Part shown: positions 1 to 7,269 of the stretch, one piece after another
Numbering within the stretch: position 1 is the first letter of the stretch
Layout: each line of letters begins with the position of its first letter
NCBI GenBank assembly: GCA_937967285.1
Contig: CALBSU010000206.1
Location: 1 to 7,269, forward strand
Direction of reading: 5' to 3'
Source of the DNA: an uncultured Acidobacteriota bacterium
GTDB taxonomy: Bacteria > Acidobacteriota > Blastocatellia > RBC074
Length of the DNA: 7,269 nucleotides
The notes under the pieces: model-generated
The model's database searches: none
What the model was told of the DNA's origin: nothing
The model's input: only the letters and a program-made list of their open reading frames with translations
Translations under genes and position numbers: made by a program

Positions 1-30
1 TCCGGGACTCTCACATAACGCTGACTGAAT

Positions 31-79
31 CCCCGCGATGAATCGCGGGGCTATTTTCGATAGGCCCTCCGGGCCATTT
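31..79. terminator. Double GC hairpin downstream of the BNR gene
   Basis: Two stem-loops lie side by side. Positions 31-38 and 43-50 form a perfect 8-bp stem (CCCCGCGA / TCGCGGGG) around a TGAA loop. Positions 63-67 and 71-75 form a 5-bp GGCCC/GGGCC stem around TCC. On the plus strand each is followed within a few bases by a short TTTT run (53-56 and 77-80), and the linker itself contains CTAT...ATAG. The pair starts 48 nt beyond the stop of the leftward BNR gene, so it could end that transcript, although the minus-strand T-tails are poor. It could also terminate a rightward transcript entering from the left, or be a dispersed REP-like intergenic repeat. Only one copy is visible, so the repeat idea cannot be tested here. 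The rest of 1-122 shows no supportable gene. Confidence 0.4.
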
Positions 80-122
80 TGATAAGTGTCCCGACATCAG
101 CCTGTTTCATTATTTCCGTCTA

Positions 123-3100
123 TCACTGTCCCGCAGGCTTAATCTCCGGCAGACTGGCCGCGCGAAGGCGTGAATTGAGACGCGGAATCTCAGTCGTTCT
201 GATCGCACTCCATTTTGAGAGCAGTTCATTTAGCGAGCGCTGCAGGTCATTCGATGCAGCGACGGCCTGCGTGGTCGGTGCGGCATCGGCGCCCTCGACA
301 AGGTTCATCAGCGAGAGCAGGCCGTTGGCGAGTCCGGCGAATCCCGGTTCGCGGTTGCTGATTCCGAAGAAGTCGAGTCCGGCCGAGCGTCCGGCCAGCG
401 CAGTAATTGCGGCATCGAGATCGCTGATCGACCTGCCGAGATCGCCGCTGACAGGCCTTTCGAGCAGGGCTTTGATCTGACCTCTGACGCGCTCCGCCTC
501 TGCCTGCGCGCTCCTGATTCTTTCGATCCCGTCGAAACACCCCTTCGAGACCGCGAACATCTTTTCGATATCGGCGGGCGAAGTCCTGACGCGGGGATCC
601 ATCCTGAGCGTCAGCGGCTGAGTCATCTGCCGTCCGTCGACCGTCAGCCGGACCGTGTACTTTCCGGGCAGAGCCGTCGGTCCGGAAGGGCCGGTCGGCG
701 TATCGCGGAGGATCGCCTGCATGCCGTAGCTTCTCGGGAATCCAGCCGGATTCTGATAGTGCAGATCCCACGTCCAGCGGTGCATACCGGAAGTCGTCGG
801 CAGGTTTCGATGAGGTCGAAACCAGTACGACGGATAGGTCAGCTTGTCTTCGTCGATCGATTCCGGCGGGTCCGTGCTGGAGTAAGCGCGGACCAGCTTT
901 CCTGCCGCATCGAGGATCTCGAGCCGCACCTCCCGCGCGTCTGCCGCCAGACGATAATTGATGATCGCGCCGTCCGGCGGATTCTGCCCCATCGGCTCCT
1001 CGGGCGGGATCGGTGTGTCGGTGTTCAGGCTGCGGCGGACTCTGGTCCCCAGTTGAGGCGCGAAGAGATAAGCATCGGCCCGCGCGACCTGCGCATTGAG
1101 CTGCCTGAGCGGCGTGATGTCGTCGAGTATCCAGAAACTGCGGCCGTGAGTTCCGACGACGATATCGTCATCTTTGACGACCAGGTCACGGATCGAGGTC
1201 GCCGGCATGTTGAGTCTCAGCGGGTGCCACTGCTCGCCGTCATCGAACGAAACATAGACGGCCTGTTCCGTTCCGGCGAAGAGCAGTCCCTTGCGCTGCG
1301 TGTCTTCGCGCACGACATTGACGATGGTTCCGTCGGGGATGCCTTTGACTATCCGCTTCCAGGTCTTGCCGCCGTCGCGCGTGCGGTAGATGTGCGGGCG
1401 GAGATCGTCCAGCCTGAGCGTGTTTATCGCGGCGTAGGCCGTATCGTTGTCGAAATGGCCGGCATCCATCAGCGATACCTTCATCCAGGATTTCAGTTCG
1501 GGGGGCGTGATGTTCTTCCACGTCCTGCCGCCGTCGGTCGTTCGATGAATCAGTCCGTCGTCGGTCCCGGCCCAGATCGTCGAGATGTCGCGATGGGACG
1601 GAGCGATGGTGTAGATCACTCCGCGCCGCGGCATCGTCGCCATCTCAGGCTTGCGATACTTGCCGATCACCTCCGGAATGTCGTAGCTCTCACGCGAGAG
1701 GTCCGGACTGATCGCCTCCCAGCTGCTGCCGCCGGTCGTCGTCTTCCAAAGCACGTTGGTCGCGAAATAGAGCGTCTTTTTGTCGACCGGCGAGAAGATG
1801 ATCGGCATCGTCCTGAGCGTCCGGTAGCGGCCGCTCCGCAGCGCTTCCGGCGCGACGTTCTGAACCTGTCCCGTCTTCCAGTCGAACCGCGTCACCCGTC
1901 CGCCATAGGTGATGTCAGGATCGAGCGGATCGGGAGCGACATAGCCGTACTCGTCCACGCCGACCGTCCGCCAGTCGCGCCAGGTTATCGCGCCGTAATC
2001 GCCGCGACTGGCCACGGCGACCGAACCGCTCTCCTGCTGTCCGCTGTAGACCCAGTACGGCCATCGGTTATCGGTGATCACGTGATAGAGCTGGGCCGTC
2101 GGCTGGTTGTACCAGCTGCTCCACGTCTCTCCGCCGTTGACGGTGATCGTCGCTCCCTGATCGGTCGCGAAGATCATCACATCCGGATGGAGCGGGTTGA
2201 TCCAGATTCGGTGATAATCGTCGCCTCCCGGCGCTCCCTTGAACGCCTTGAAAGTCTTACCGCCGTCGACCGACTTGTAGGACGCCGTATTGCCGACGAA
2301 GACGATGTCCGGATTGCGCGGGTGAATTCTGATTTCGGCGAAATCGCTTCCCCGCCCCCAGGTCCGCGATTCATTGCTGACGCGTCGCCAGCTCTCGCCG
2401 CCGTCGTCCGAACGATAGATTCCGCCGTGCTGCGGGTCTGCGTCGACCGTCGCGTAGAGGATCTTCGGATTGCTCCGCGACACGTCGAACCCGATCCTGC
2501 CGAGTCCCTGTTCGAATGTCGGCAGGCCGGCGGTCAGCGGCTTCCAGGTATCGCCTCCGTCCGTCGATTTGTAGAGTCCGCTGCCCGGGCCCTGCCACTG
2601 GCCGTTCTCCCACGGACCGTGGCGCACCTCGAAGAGATCGGCGTAGATGGTCCGCGAATCCGTCGGGTCGAACTGCACCTGGATCGCGCCGGTGTCTTCA
2701 TCTTTATAAAGTACCTGTTTCCACGTCTCTCCGCCGTCGAGCGTTCGATACACTCCGCGTTCCCTGTTCGGACCGAACGGGTGGCCGCAGACCGCGACGA
2801 AGACGCGGTTCGGGTCCTTCGGATCGATGATCACCGAACCTATCTGCTGCCCGTTCCTGAGCCCCATGTTCCGCCAGGTCTTTCCTCCATCGGTCGACTT
2901 GTAGACGCCGTCGCCGACAGACAGATCCGGGCGCAGAGGCAGCCCCTCTCCGCTGCCGACATAGATGATGTCGGGATTCGACTCAGAGACCGCCAGGTCG
3001 CCGATCGATCCGGTCGGCTGATCGTCGAAGATCGGATTCCAGGTCCTTCCGTAGTCGGTCGTTTTCCAGACTCCGCCGTTGTTGACGCCGATGTAGAAGA

Positions 3101-3287
3101 TATTTGGGCTCGACGGTATTCCGGCTGCTCCCACAGTTCGACCGGCGCGGAACGGTCCGATCATCCTCCACCGCATGCCCTGGTAATCACGAGGCGAAAT
3201 TCCCTCCTGGGCGGCGATGAACGTCGGGACCAGCGTAAAAATCGAAGCGATGATCAGTATCGTTTGCAGGATTCGTGCGGATTTCAA
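123..3287 (-). CDS. Secreted sortilin/VPS10-type BNR (Asp-box) repeat protein, 'glycosyl hydrolase' family
   Basis: This 1054-residue protein has an Sec signal peptide: basic Lys2/Arg5, a hydrophobic core at about 8-25 and probable cleavage near Ala26. Most of the mature chain is beta-propeller. I count eleven Asp-box motifs (S/T-x-D-x-G-x-T-W or close variants) starting at residues 76, 131, 182, 241, 293, 339, 382, 516, 583, 636 and 680. The usual step is 43-67 residues, with one 134-residue gap from 382 to 516. That gap contains the SGQQESGS block (415-422), which I recall as conserved in this family. Residues about 770-900 look like a beta-sandwich (FlgD/Ig-like) domain, and about 903-1045 is a helical, charged tail. 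Databases often call such proteins glycosyl hydrolases, but no catalytic residues can be named from the sequence; a binding or scaffold role in the envelope or outside the cell is as likely. It starts at TTG, supported by the signal peptide and the ribosome site. It follows the cupin gene by 13 nt, apparently in one operon. Confidence 0.9.
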   Translation of the reverse strand: MKSARILQTILIIASIFTLVPTFIAAQEGISPRDYQGMRWRMIGPFRAGRTVGAAGIPSSPNIFYIGVNNGGVWKTTDYGRTWNPIFDDQPTGSIGDLAVSESNPDIIYVGSGEGLPLRPDLSVGDGVYKSTDGGKTWRNMGLRNGQQIGSVIIDPKDPNRVFVAVCGHPFGPNRERGVYRTLDGGETWKQVLYKDEDTGAIQVQFDPTDSRTIYADLFEVRHGPWENGQWQGPGSGLYKSTDGGDTWKPLTAGLPTFEQGLGRIGFDVSRSNPKILYATVDADPQHGGIYRSDDGGESWRRVSNESRTWGRGSDFAEIRIHPRNPDIVFVGNTASYKSVDGGKTFKAFKGAPGGDDYHRIWINPLHPDVMIFATDQGATITVNGGETWSSWYNQPTAQLYHVITDNRWPYWVYSGQQESGSVAVASRGDYGAITWRDWRTVGVDEYGYVAPDPLDPDITYGGRVTRFDWKTGQVQNVAPEALRSGRYRTLRTMPIIFSPVDKKTLYFATNVLWKTTTGGSSWEAISPDLSRESYDIPEVIGKYRKPEMATMPRRGVIYTIAPSHRDISTIWAGTDDGLIHRTTDGGRTWKNITPPELKSWMKVSLMDAGHFDNDTAYAAINTLRLDDLRPHIYRTRDGGKTWKRIVKGIPDGTIVNVVREDTQRKGLLFAGTEQAVYVSFDDGEQWHPLRLNMPATSIRDLVVKDDDIVVGTHGRSFWILDDITPLRQLNAQVARADAYLFAPQLGTRVRRSLNTDTPIPPEEPMGQNPPDGAIINYRLAADAREVRLEILDAAGKLVRAYSSTDPPESIDEDKLTYPSYWFRPHRNLPTTSGMHRWTWDLHYQNPAGFPRSYGMQAILRDTPTGPSGPTALPGKYTVRLTVDGRQMTQPLTLRMDPRVRTSPADIEKMFAVSKGCFDGIERIRSAQAEAERVRGQIKALLERPVSGDLGRSISDLDAAITALAGRSAGLDFFGISNREPGFAGLANGLLSLMNLVEGADAAPTTQAVAASNDLQRSLNELLSKWSAIRTTEIPRLNSRLRAASLPEIKPAGQ

Positions 3288-3297
3288 GTTCCACCTC
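3288..3297 (-). promoter_or_regulatory. Ribosome binding site fixing the TTG start of the BNR gene
   Basis: Read on the minus strand, GAGGTGG (3297-3291) sits 3 nt before the TTG at 3287-3285, or 6 nt counting from GAGG. No ATG or GTG lies in frame between this TTG and an in-frame stop upstream (3311-3309). The first residues encoded form a textbook signal peptide. Together these make TTG the start codon. The site falls in the 13-nt gap after the cupin stop codon, so coupled translation is possible. Confidence 0.75.
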
Positions 3298-3300
3298 GCT

Positions 3301-3801
3301 TTATCTGATTAAACCTCTGGCTGTCTGTTCGAGCGATCTGAGATATCCATCGACGGACGGTTCGCCCTCGGCGGGCGCCCAGGGAGCGAACTCCTTGTCA
3401 CCAGCCTGAACGTATCCGCCGGGCGGCTGGCCTTTGACCTCGTAGATCACACATTCCTCGATCGCAACAAGGCTGTGCCAGATCCCGGATGCGATATCAA
3501 TTCCGAGCACGCCATCCTCCGGCGAGAGCACGCGACTGAGGCCGGCATCCACGCTTCCGTCATCATCGAAGATGAGCAGCGCCAGCCGCCCCCTGAGAAT
3601 GATGAACCCTTCACCCTGGTGAAGATTCGGATGGCGGTGCGGCTGGACGTAGGTGCCCGGCACGAGCGCATTGAGCATCCTGTGGCAATGCTCCCAGTCG
3701 CCTGAATGGAGCCGCCTGATCGCACGACGGCGCGCGGAGCTTCTCGCCTCGCCCAACAATCCTTCGATCATTCCGGCATCGATCGTTTGTGCTTCGGTCA
3801 T
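3301..3801 (-). CDS. WbuC-family cupin-fold metalloprotein
   Basis: This 166-residue cytosolic protein has no signal peptide. The first cupin motif is clear: Gly49, then His55-x-His57, Glu64 and Gly71 (E-x6-G spacing). The second motif supplies His109 in SGIWHSL. His55, His57, Glu64 and His109 are the expected metal ligands. The N-terminal helical stretch rich in arginine (about 19-30, RSSARRRAIRRLH) and the C-terminal FAPWAP segment (138-143) match the WbuC family as I remember it. WbuC was named from O-antigen clusters and its reaction is not established; a role in sugar or nucleotide-sugar chemistry is the usual guess. No polysaccharide genes are seen here. Its ATG (3801-3799) has no clear Shine-Dalgarno. 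It is the first gene of a leftward pair with the BNR protein and diverges from the AlkZ-related gene across 68 nt. Confidence 0.85.
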   Translation of the reverse strand: MTEAQTIDAGMIEGLLGEARSSARRRAIRRLHSGDWEHCHRMLNALVPGTYVQPHRHPNLHQGEGFIILRGRLALLIFDDDGSVDAGLSRVLSPEDGVLGIDIASGIWHSLVAIEECVIYEVKGQPPGGYVQAGDKEFAPWAPAEGEPSVDGYLRSLEQTARGLIR

Positions 3802-3827
3802 ATGAATTTCATTTCGTTTGCGGCGAA

Positions 3828-3858
3828 TTGACTGTAGCGTAAAAGATCAAAATACGCT
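3828..3858 (+). promoter_or_regulatory. Candidate promoter of the AlkZ-related gene
   Basis: TTGACT (3828-3833, five of six matches to the -35 consensus) is followed after 19 bp by TACGCT (3853-3858), which keeps the T1, A2 and T6 of a -10 element but is otherwise weak. Transcription would begin at about 3865-3870, at or next to the ATG at 3870. This agrees with the absence of any Shine-Dalgarno before that ATG and suggests a leaderless message. The long spacer and weak -10 keep confidence low; such promoters often depend on a regulator. Confidence 0.35.
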
Positions 3859-3860
3859 AC
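3834..3860. promoter_or_regulatory. Perfect 8-bp inverted repeat, putative operator
   Basis: GTAGCGTA (3834-3841) and TACGCTAC (3853-3860) are exact reverse complements separated by 11 A-rich bases, so the two half-sites are centred 19 bp apart. The repeat fills most of the 68-nt spacer between the divergent cupin and AlkZ-related genes and lies between, and partly over, the putative -35 and -10 elements for the rightward gene. This geometry fits a dimeric regulator that blocks the promoter. A hairpin acting in RNA is less likely, because the right arm ends 9 nt before the start codon. The regulator is not identified; no transcription factor gene is in the window. Confidence 0.5.
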
Positions 3861-3869
3861 TTTCCGGTT

Positions 3870-4685
3870 ATGGACAGAACGCTCCCCGCCGGAATCGAGG
3901 AGTTTCGCGACAGAAACTGGCGACGCGAAGGGACCTCGCGGATCGAAAATGTGCATCAGGCCGAAGCGCTCATCGAGAAGCTCGGTTTCATATCGTGCCT
4001 GACCGACTCGAGACAACCCGGCCCGTCTCTCTACATCGCGGTCTGCGGTCGTCGCGACGCCGTCATGCCGCACAACGTCCAGAAGGATCCGGAAAGCTCA
4101 CACACCTGGATCCTCAAGGACGAGCTGGTTCGACGCGGCAAGGTCTGGTACGGCAAGCTCGCGCGTTCAAGAACGATGTTCATCGCGCCGCGAATGATCC
4201 CGTACTTCAGGGCCGTCTGGGGCGTCGACCGGCGACGCGAGAAGGCCCGGTTGAGCCCCGCATCGCTGGCGATCCTCAAGGTTCTGCGCAAGGAATGGGA
4301 GATGGGAACCGCCGATCTGCGCAAGGAATCCGGCGTCGTCGACAGAAAGGAGTTCACACGTGCGATCGACGAACTGCAGGCAACGATGATCGTCATCCCG
4401 AGCGAAGTCGTCTACGCCCCGAAATTCACCTATATCTGGACGCTCGCCGAAGGACGGTTCCCCGAGGAGATCGCCGTCAAAACCGATCGCCAGACAGCTT
4501 TTCGAGAGATCGCGCGCAGCTTCCTCACGTCGGCCGGCATGACCTGGCCCGGCGAACTGGCCCGCGTCTCTGGTCTCTCGCGCCCCGAAGCAGGGCTCGG
4601 CAATCGCGCTCTGGTCGGCGAAGGTTACGCAATCACGCCGGCCAACGGCTTCTACAGGCTGACGGATCTGACCGTCGATATGTGA
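3870..4685 (+). CDS. AlkZ-related winged-helix DNA-binding protein
   Basis: The 271-residue product resembles the AlkZ/YcaQ-related (COG3214-like) group of winged-helix proteins. Supporting segments are the N-terminal GFISCL (39-44), the [12 protein letters not shown] stretch (51-62), TWILKDEL (79-86), the GKVWYGKL motif (90-97) and PYFRAVWG (111-118). Two winged-helix-like regions follow, about 129-180 (ending in a DELQ helix and a beta-wing) and about 206-263. Family members include DNA glycosylases that unhook interstrand crosslinks or remove alkylated bases. This protein is shorter than E. coli YcaQ (about 400 residues), and I see no Q-x-Q catalytic motif, so activity cannot be assumed. 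It is cytosolic, with no signal peptide. The ATG at 3870 is chosen because this frame carries the conserved motifs and normal codon use; there is no Shine-Dalgarno. It converges with the small membrane-protein gene, 4 nt away. It could instead be a DNA-binding regulator. Confidence 0.65.
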   Translation: MDRTLPAGIEEFRDRNWRREGTSRIENVHQAEALIEKLGFISCLTDSRQPGPSLYIAVCGRRDAVMPHNVQKDPESSHTWILKDELVRRGKVWYGKLARSRTMFIAPRMIPYFRAVWGVDRRREKARLSPASLAILKVLRKEWEMGTADLRKESGVVDRKEFTRAIDELQATMIVIPSEVVYAPKFTYIWTLAEGRFPEEIAVKTDRQTAFREIARSFLTSAGMTWPGELARVSGLSRPEAGLGNRALVGEGYAITPANGFYRLTDLTVDM

Positions 4686-4689
4686 CGTC

Positions 4690-4857
4690 CTAACCGCGCC
4701 TCCGAGCCACCAGCATCAGTATCACCGCCACGATCAGCAGCCCCGTCCTGATCAGCGATGCGGTCAGATGACCCAGTCTGACGAAGTCGGCGATCATCCA
4801 TGCCGCGACGGCCACCAGGATGACGAACGACAACAGACGAAGATTTTTTCCGCTCAT
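4690..4857 (-). CDS. Small two-helix membrane protein, unknown function
   Basis: This is a 55-residue open frame, ATG at 4857-4855 and TAG at 4692-4690. The product begins MSGKNLRL and has two hydrophobic segments, about 9-26 (rich in V, A, I, L, with Trp20) and about 39-51, joined by a short RLGHLTASLIR linker. It ends in Ala-Arg-Arg-Arg-Gly. Basic residues at both ends suggest a helical hairpin with both termini in the cytoplasm. Codon use (many CTG, ATC, GTC, GTG) matches the neighbouring genes. A possible ribosome site, GGAG (4873-4870), lies 12 nt before the start, which is a long spacing. Without this gene the 315 nt between 4685 and 5001 would be empty. It converges with the AlkZ-related gene and diverges from the oxidoreductase gene. 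I do not recognise the family. Confidence 0.65.
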   Translation of the reverse strand: MSGKNLRLLSFVILVAVAAWMIADFVRLGHLTASLIRTGLLIVAVILMLVARRRG

Positions 4858-4871
4858 AAGAAGTCCGTTCT

Positions 4872-4907
4872 CCGGCGGGTCGAATCGCCGGTCAGATTGT
4901 TTTTTTT
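4872..4907 (+). terminator. Hairpin followed by a T-tract, possible terminator
   Basis: CCGGCG (4872-4877) pairs with CGCCGG (4886-4891), extendable by one G-T pair to 7 bp around a 6-nt loop. A run of eight T (4900-4907) follows, but after an 8-nt gap, which is long for a standard intrinsic terminator. Read rightward it would stop transcription coming from the AlkZ-related gene, which has no other terminator candidate, before it reaches the oxidoreductase. Read leftward the same hairpin lies in the leader of the small membrane-protein gene and includes part of that gene's GGAG ribosome site. Confidence 0.35.
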
Positions 4908-4926
4908 GAGAGATGAAGTCCCCGAG

Positions 4927-4955
4927 ATTCTGTTACATTTTTTCCCGACTGCCAA
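4927..4955 (-). promoter_or_regulatory. Candidate promoter of the small membrane-protein gene
   Basis: On the minus strand, TTGGCA (4955-4950, five of six to -35 consensus) is followed after exactly 17 bp by CAGAAT (4932-4927, four of six to -10 consensus). Transcription would start near 4920, giving a leader of about 63 nt that contains the 4872-4891 hairpin. The spacing and -35 are good; the -10 is only fair. Confidence 0.4.
4931..4939 (+). promoter_or_regulatory. Candidate extended -10 promoter of the oxidoreductase operon
   Basis: TG at 4931-4932, one base, then TACATT (4934-4939, four of six to TATAAT) makes an extended -10 arrangement. No convincing -35 lies 17 bp upstream. Transcription would start near 4946, leaving about 55 nt of leader before the ATG at 5001. 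The element overlaps the minus-strand promoter candidate, so only one of the two might be occupied at a time. Confidence 0.3.
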
Positions 4956-4987
4956 CCGCTCGAGGGAAAATTCATCATTTCGCCTCC

Positions 4988-4994
4988 GGAGGAG
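4988..4994 (+). promoter_or_regulatory. Strong Shine-Dalgarno of the oxidoreductase gene
   Basis: GGAGGAG (4988-4994) ends 6 nt before the ATG at 5001, an ideal site that fixes the start just before the twin-arginine signal. The preceding bases make it part of a perfect palindrome, CCTCCGGAGG (4983-4992), so the site could pair weakly with its own upstream sequence. Confidence 0.8.
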
Positions 4995-5000
4995 AAACCC

Positions 5001-6352
<1,352 letters not shown>

Positions 6353-6356
<4 letters not shown>

Positions 6357-7269
6357 CCGATCATCCTGTGAACAACCTGAAGACGGCATCTCCGTCGCGA
6401 CGCGGCTTTCTGGCCGGCGCCGCCGCCTCGATCCTCGGATTGAGCGCCGGCCCGGCCTGCAGCCGCGGCGCTGACGGGGCTCAGATCAGGATCGATTCGG
6501 TCCAGTCGAGCCTCGAGGAGCACCGTTACCGCGCCCCGTACAAATTCGGCGGAGTGCCGGTGGATCGCGCGACGATCCTCAATGTCAGAATCCGCGTCCG
6601 TTCGCGCGACGGCCGCTCATCCGAAGGTTTCGGCTCGATGCCGCTCGGCAACGTCTGGTCGTTTCCCTCGCGAGAGATTCCCTACGACGGGACTCTCAAT
6701 GCGATGCGGAAACTGGCCGATCGGATCCAGGTCATCACGGCATCCTGCGCCGAATACGGACATCCGATCGACCTCAATCGAATACTCGAACCGGAATATC
6801 TCAAGTCCGCCGTCGAACTGTCAGCGGAACTGAAACTTCCGACGCCGATCCCGAAACTCTGCACTCTGGTCACCGCCAGTCCGTTCGATGCGGCCATACA
6901 CGATGCATTCGGCAAACTGCACGGGCGGAGCTCTTACCGGACTTACGGCCGCGACCTGCTGCCTCGCGATCTGGGTAGCTATCTGGGCCGGGATTTTGCC
7001 GGCGAGAGCCTGGGCGATTACATCCTGCCGGAAGCTCGAAAGAGTCTGGCCGTCTTTCATTCCGTCGGCGGAGCCGATGCTGTGCTCCCCTCCGAGCTAA
7101 CCAAACCGATCGGTGACGGTCTGCCTGAAACCCTGGCGGACTGGATCAGAAAGGACGGGCTGACGCACATCAAGATCAAGCTCCAGGGCGAGGATCTGGC
7201 CTGGGACATCGATCGAACCGTCAACATCGACCGCGTCGCCTCGGAGACACGCCCCGAGACCGACTGGAA
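6353..7269 (+). CDS. Tat-exported enolase-superfamily enzyme (mandelate racemase/muconate lactonizing type), partial at right edge
   Basis: The frame stays open from the ATG at 6353 to the end of the window (305 complete codons), so the 3' end is missing; such enzymes usually run to about 400 residues or more. The N-terminus has a twin-arginine signal (SRRGFLAG, Arg16-Arg17) and a hydrophobic core to about 32. Cys36 after GPA is a weak lipobox candidate. Residues about 46-180 form the capping-domain region, including RAPYKFGGV (60-68) and GSMPLGNVW (94-102). [15 protein letters not shown] (178-192) starts the barrel region, and HIKIKLQG (272-279) carries a Lys274-x-Lys276 motif like the catalytic K-x-K of this superfamily. 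The metal-binding acidic residues should follow beyond 7269. The expected chemistry is proton abstraction next to a carboxylate (dehydration, epimerisation or cycloisomerisation of an acid sugar or similar). ATG overlaps the oxidoreductase stop, so the two are co-expressed. There is no strong ribosome site of its own; translational coupling would explain this. Confidence 0.85.

Noticed and set aside
2702..2711. Perfect AT-rich palindrome CTTTATAAAG
   Set aside because: It lies inside the coding sequence of the BNR protein, encodes an ordinary LYKDE stretch there, has no partner site nearby and is short enough to arise by chance.
1227..3062. Recurring CCGCCGTCG-like DNA segments on the plus strand
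   Set aside because: They are the reverse complements of codons for the D-G-G core of the Asp-box motifs, so the DNA repetition is explained by the protein repeats and is not a mobile or CRISPR-like repeat.
759..3308. An 849-codon open frame on the plus strand, antisense to the BNR-repeat gene
   Set aside because: The translated product is arginine/valine/aspartate-rich low-complexity shadow sequence with no recognisable domain. The opposite strand encodes a complete signal peptide and eleven Asp-boxes. Long antisense frames are common opposite GC-rich repetitive genes.
3818..4693. A 291-codon plus-strand frame overlapping the AlkZ-related gene in another frame
   Set aside because: Its product is arginine/glutamine-rich without hydrophobic core patterning, whereas the 3870-4685 frame carries family motifs and neighbour-like codon use.

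Overview
The window is a GC-rich (by eye about 60%), gene-dense stretch of a bacterial chromosome. It holds five supported large genes (one cut by the right edge) and one 55-residue membrane-protein gene. The gene types suggest an Acidobacteriota-like soil or sediment heterotroph: a secreted sortilin/BNR-repeat 'glycosyl hydrolase' of about 1050 residues, a Tat-exported Gfo/Idh/MocA oxidoreductase, a Tat-exported enolase-superfamily enzyme and an AlkZ-related winged-helix protein. This taxonomic guess rests on family content and style, not on a marker gene. No rRNA, tRNA, CRISPR array, transposase, phage gene or recognised defence gene is present.

Layout, left to right. Positions 1-122 are non-coding and hold two adjacent GC hairpins, a possible terminator and/or dispersed repeat. 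Next comes a leftward two-gene unit: a WbuC-family cupin (3801 to 3301) followed 13 nt later by the large exported BNR-repeat protein (3287 to 123), which starts at TTG behind a good Shine-Dalgarno. A 68-nt divergent spacer holds a perfect 8-bp inverted repeat inside a putative promoter. To its right, on the plus strand, is the AlkZ-related gene (3870-4685), which has no Shine-Dalgarno and may be leaderless. It converges on the small two-helix membrane-protein gene (4857 to 4690, minus strand). A 143-nt divergent spacer with a hairpin, T-tracts and overlapping promoter-like sites follows. Then comes a rightward pair: the Gfo/Idh/MocA oxidoreductase (5001-6356) and, overlapping it by ATGA, the enolase-superfamily gene (6353 to beyond 7269).

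Functionally, the right-hand pair looks like an extracytoplasmic sugar or sugar-acid module: a nucleotide-dependent oxidoreductase plus a mandelate racemase/muconate lactonizing-type enzyme, both with twin-arginine signals and translationally coupled. The left-hand pair couples a cytosolic metal cupin to a secreted beta-propeller protein of unknown ligand. I see nothing that amounts to a clearly new system. The most testable items are the unlisted small membrane protein, the inverted repeat in the divergent promoter, and the coupled Tat-exported enzyme pair.
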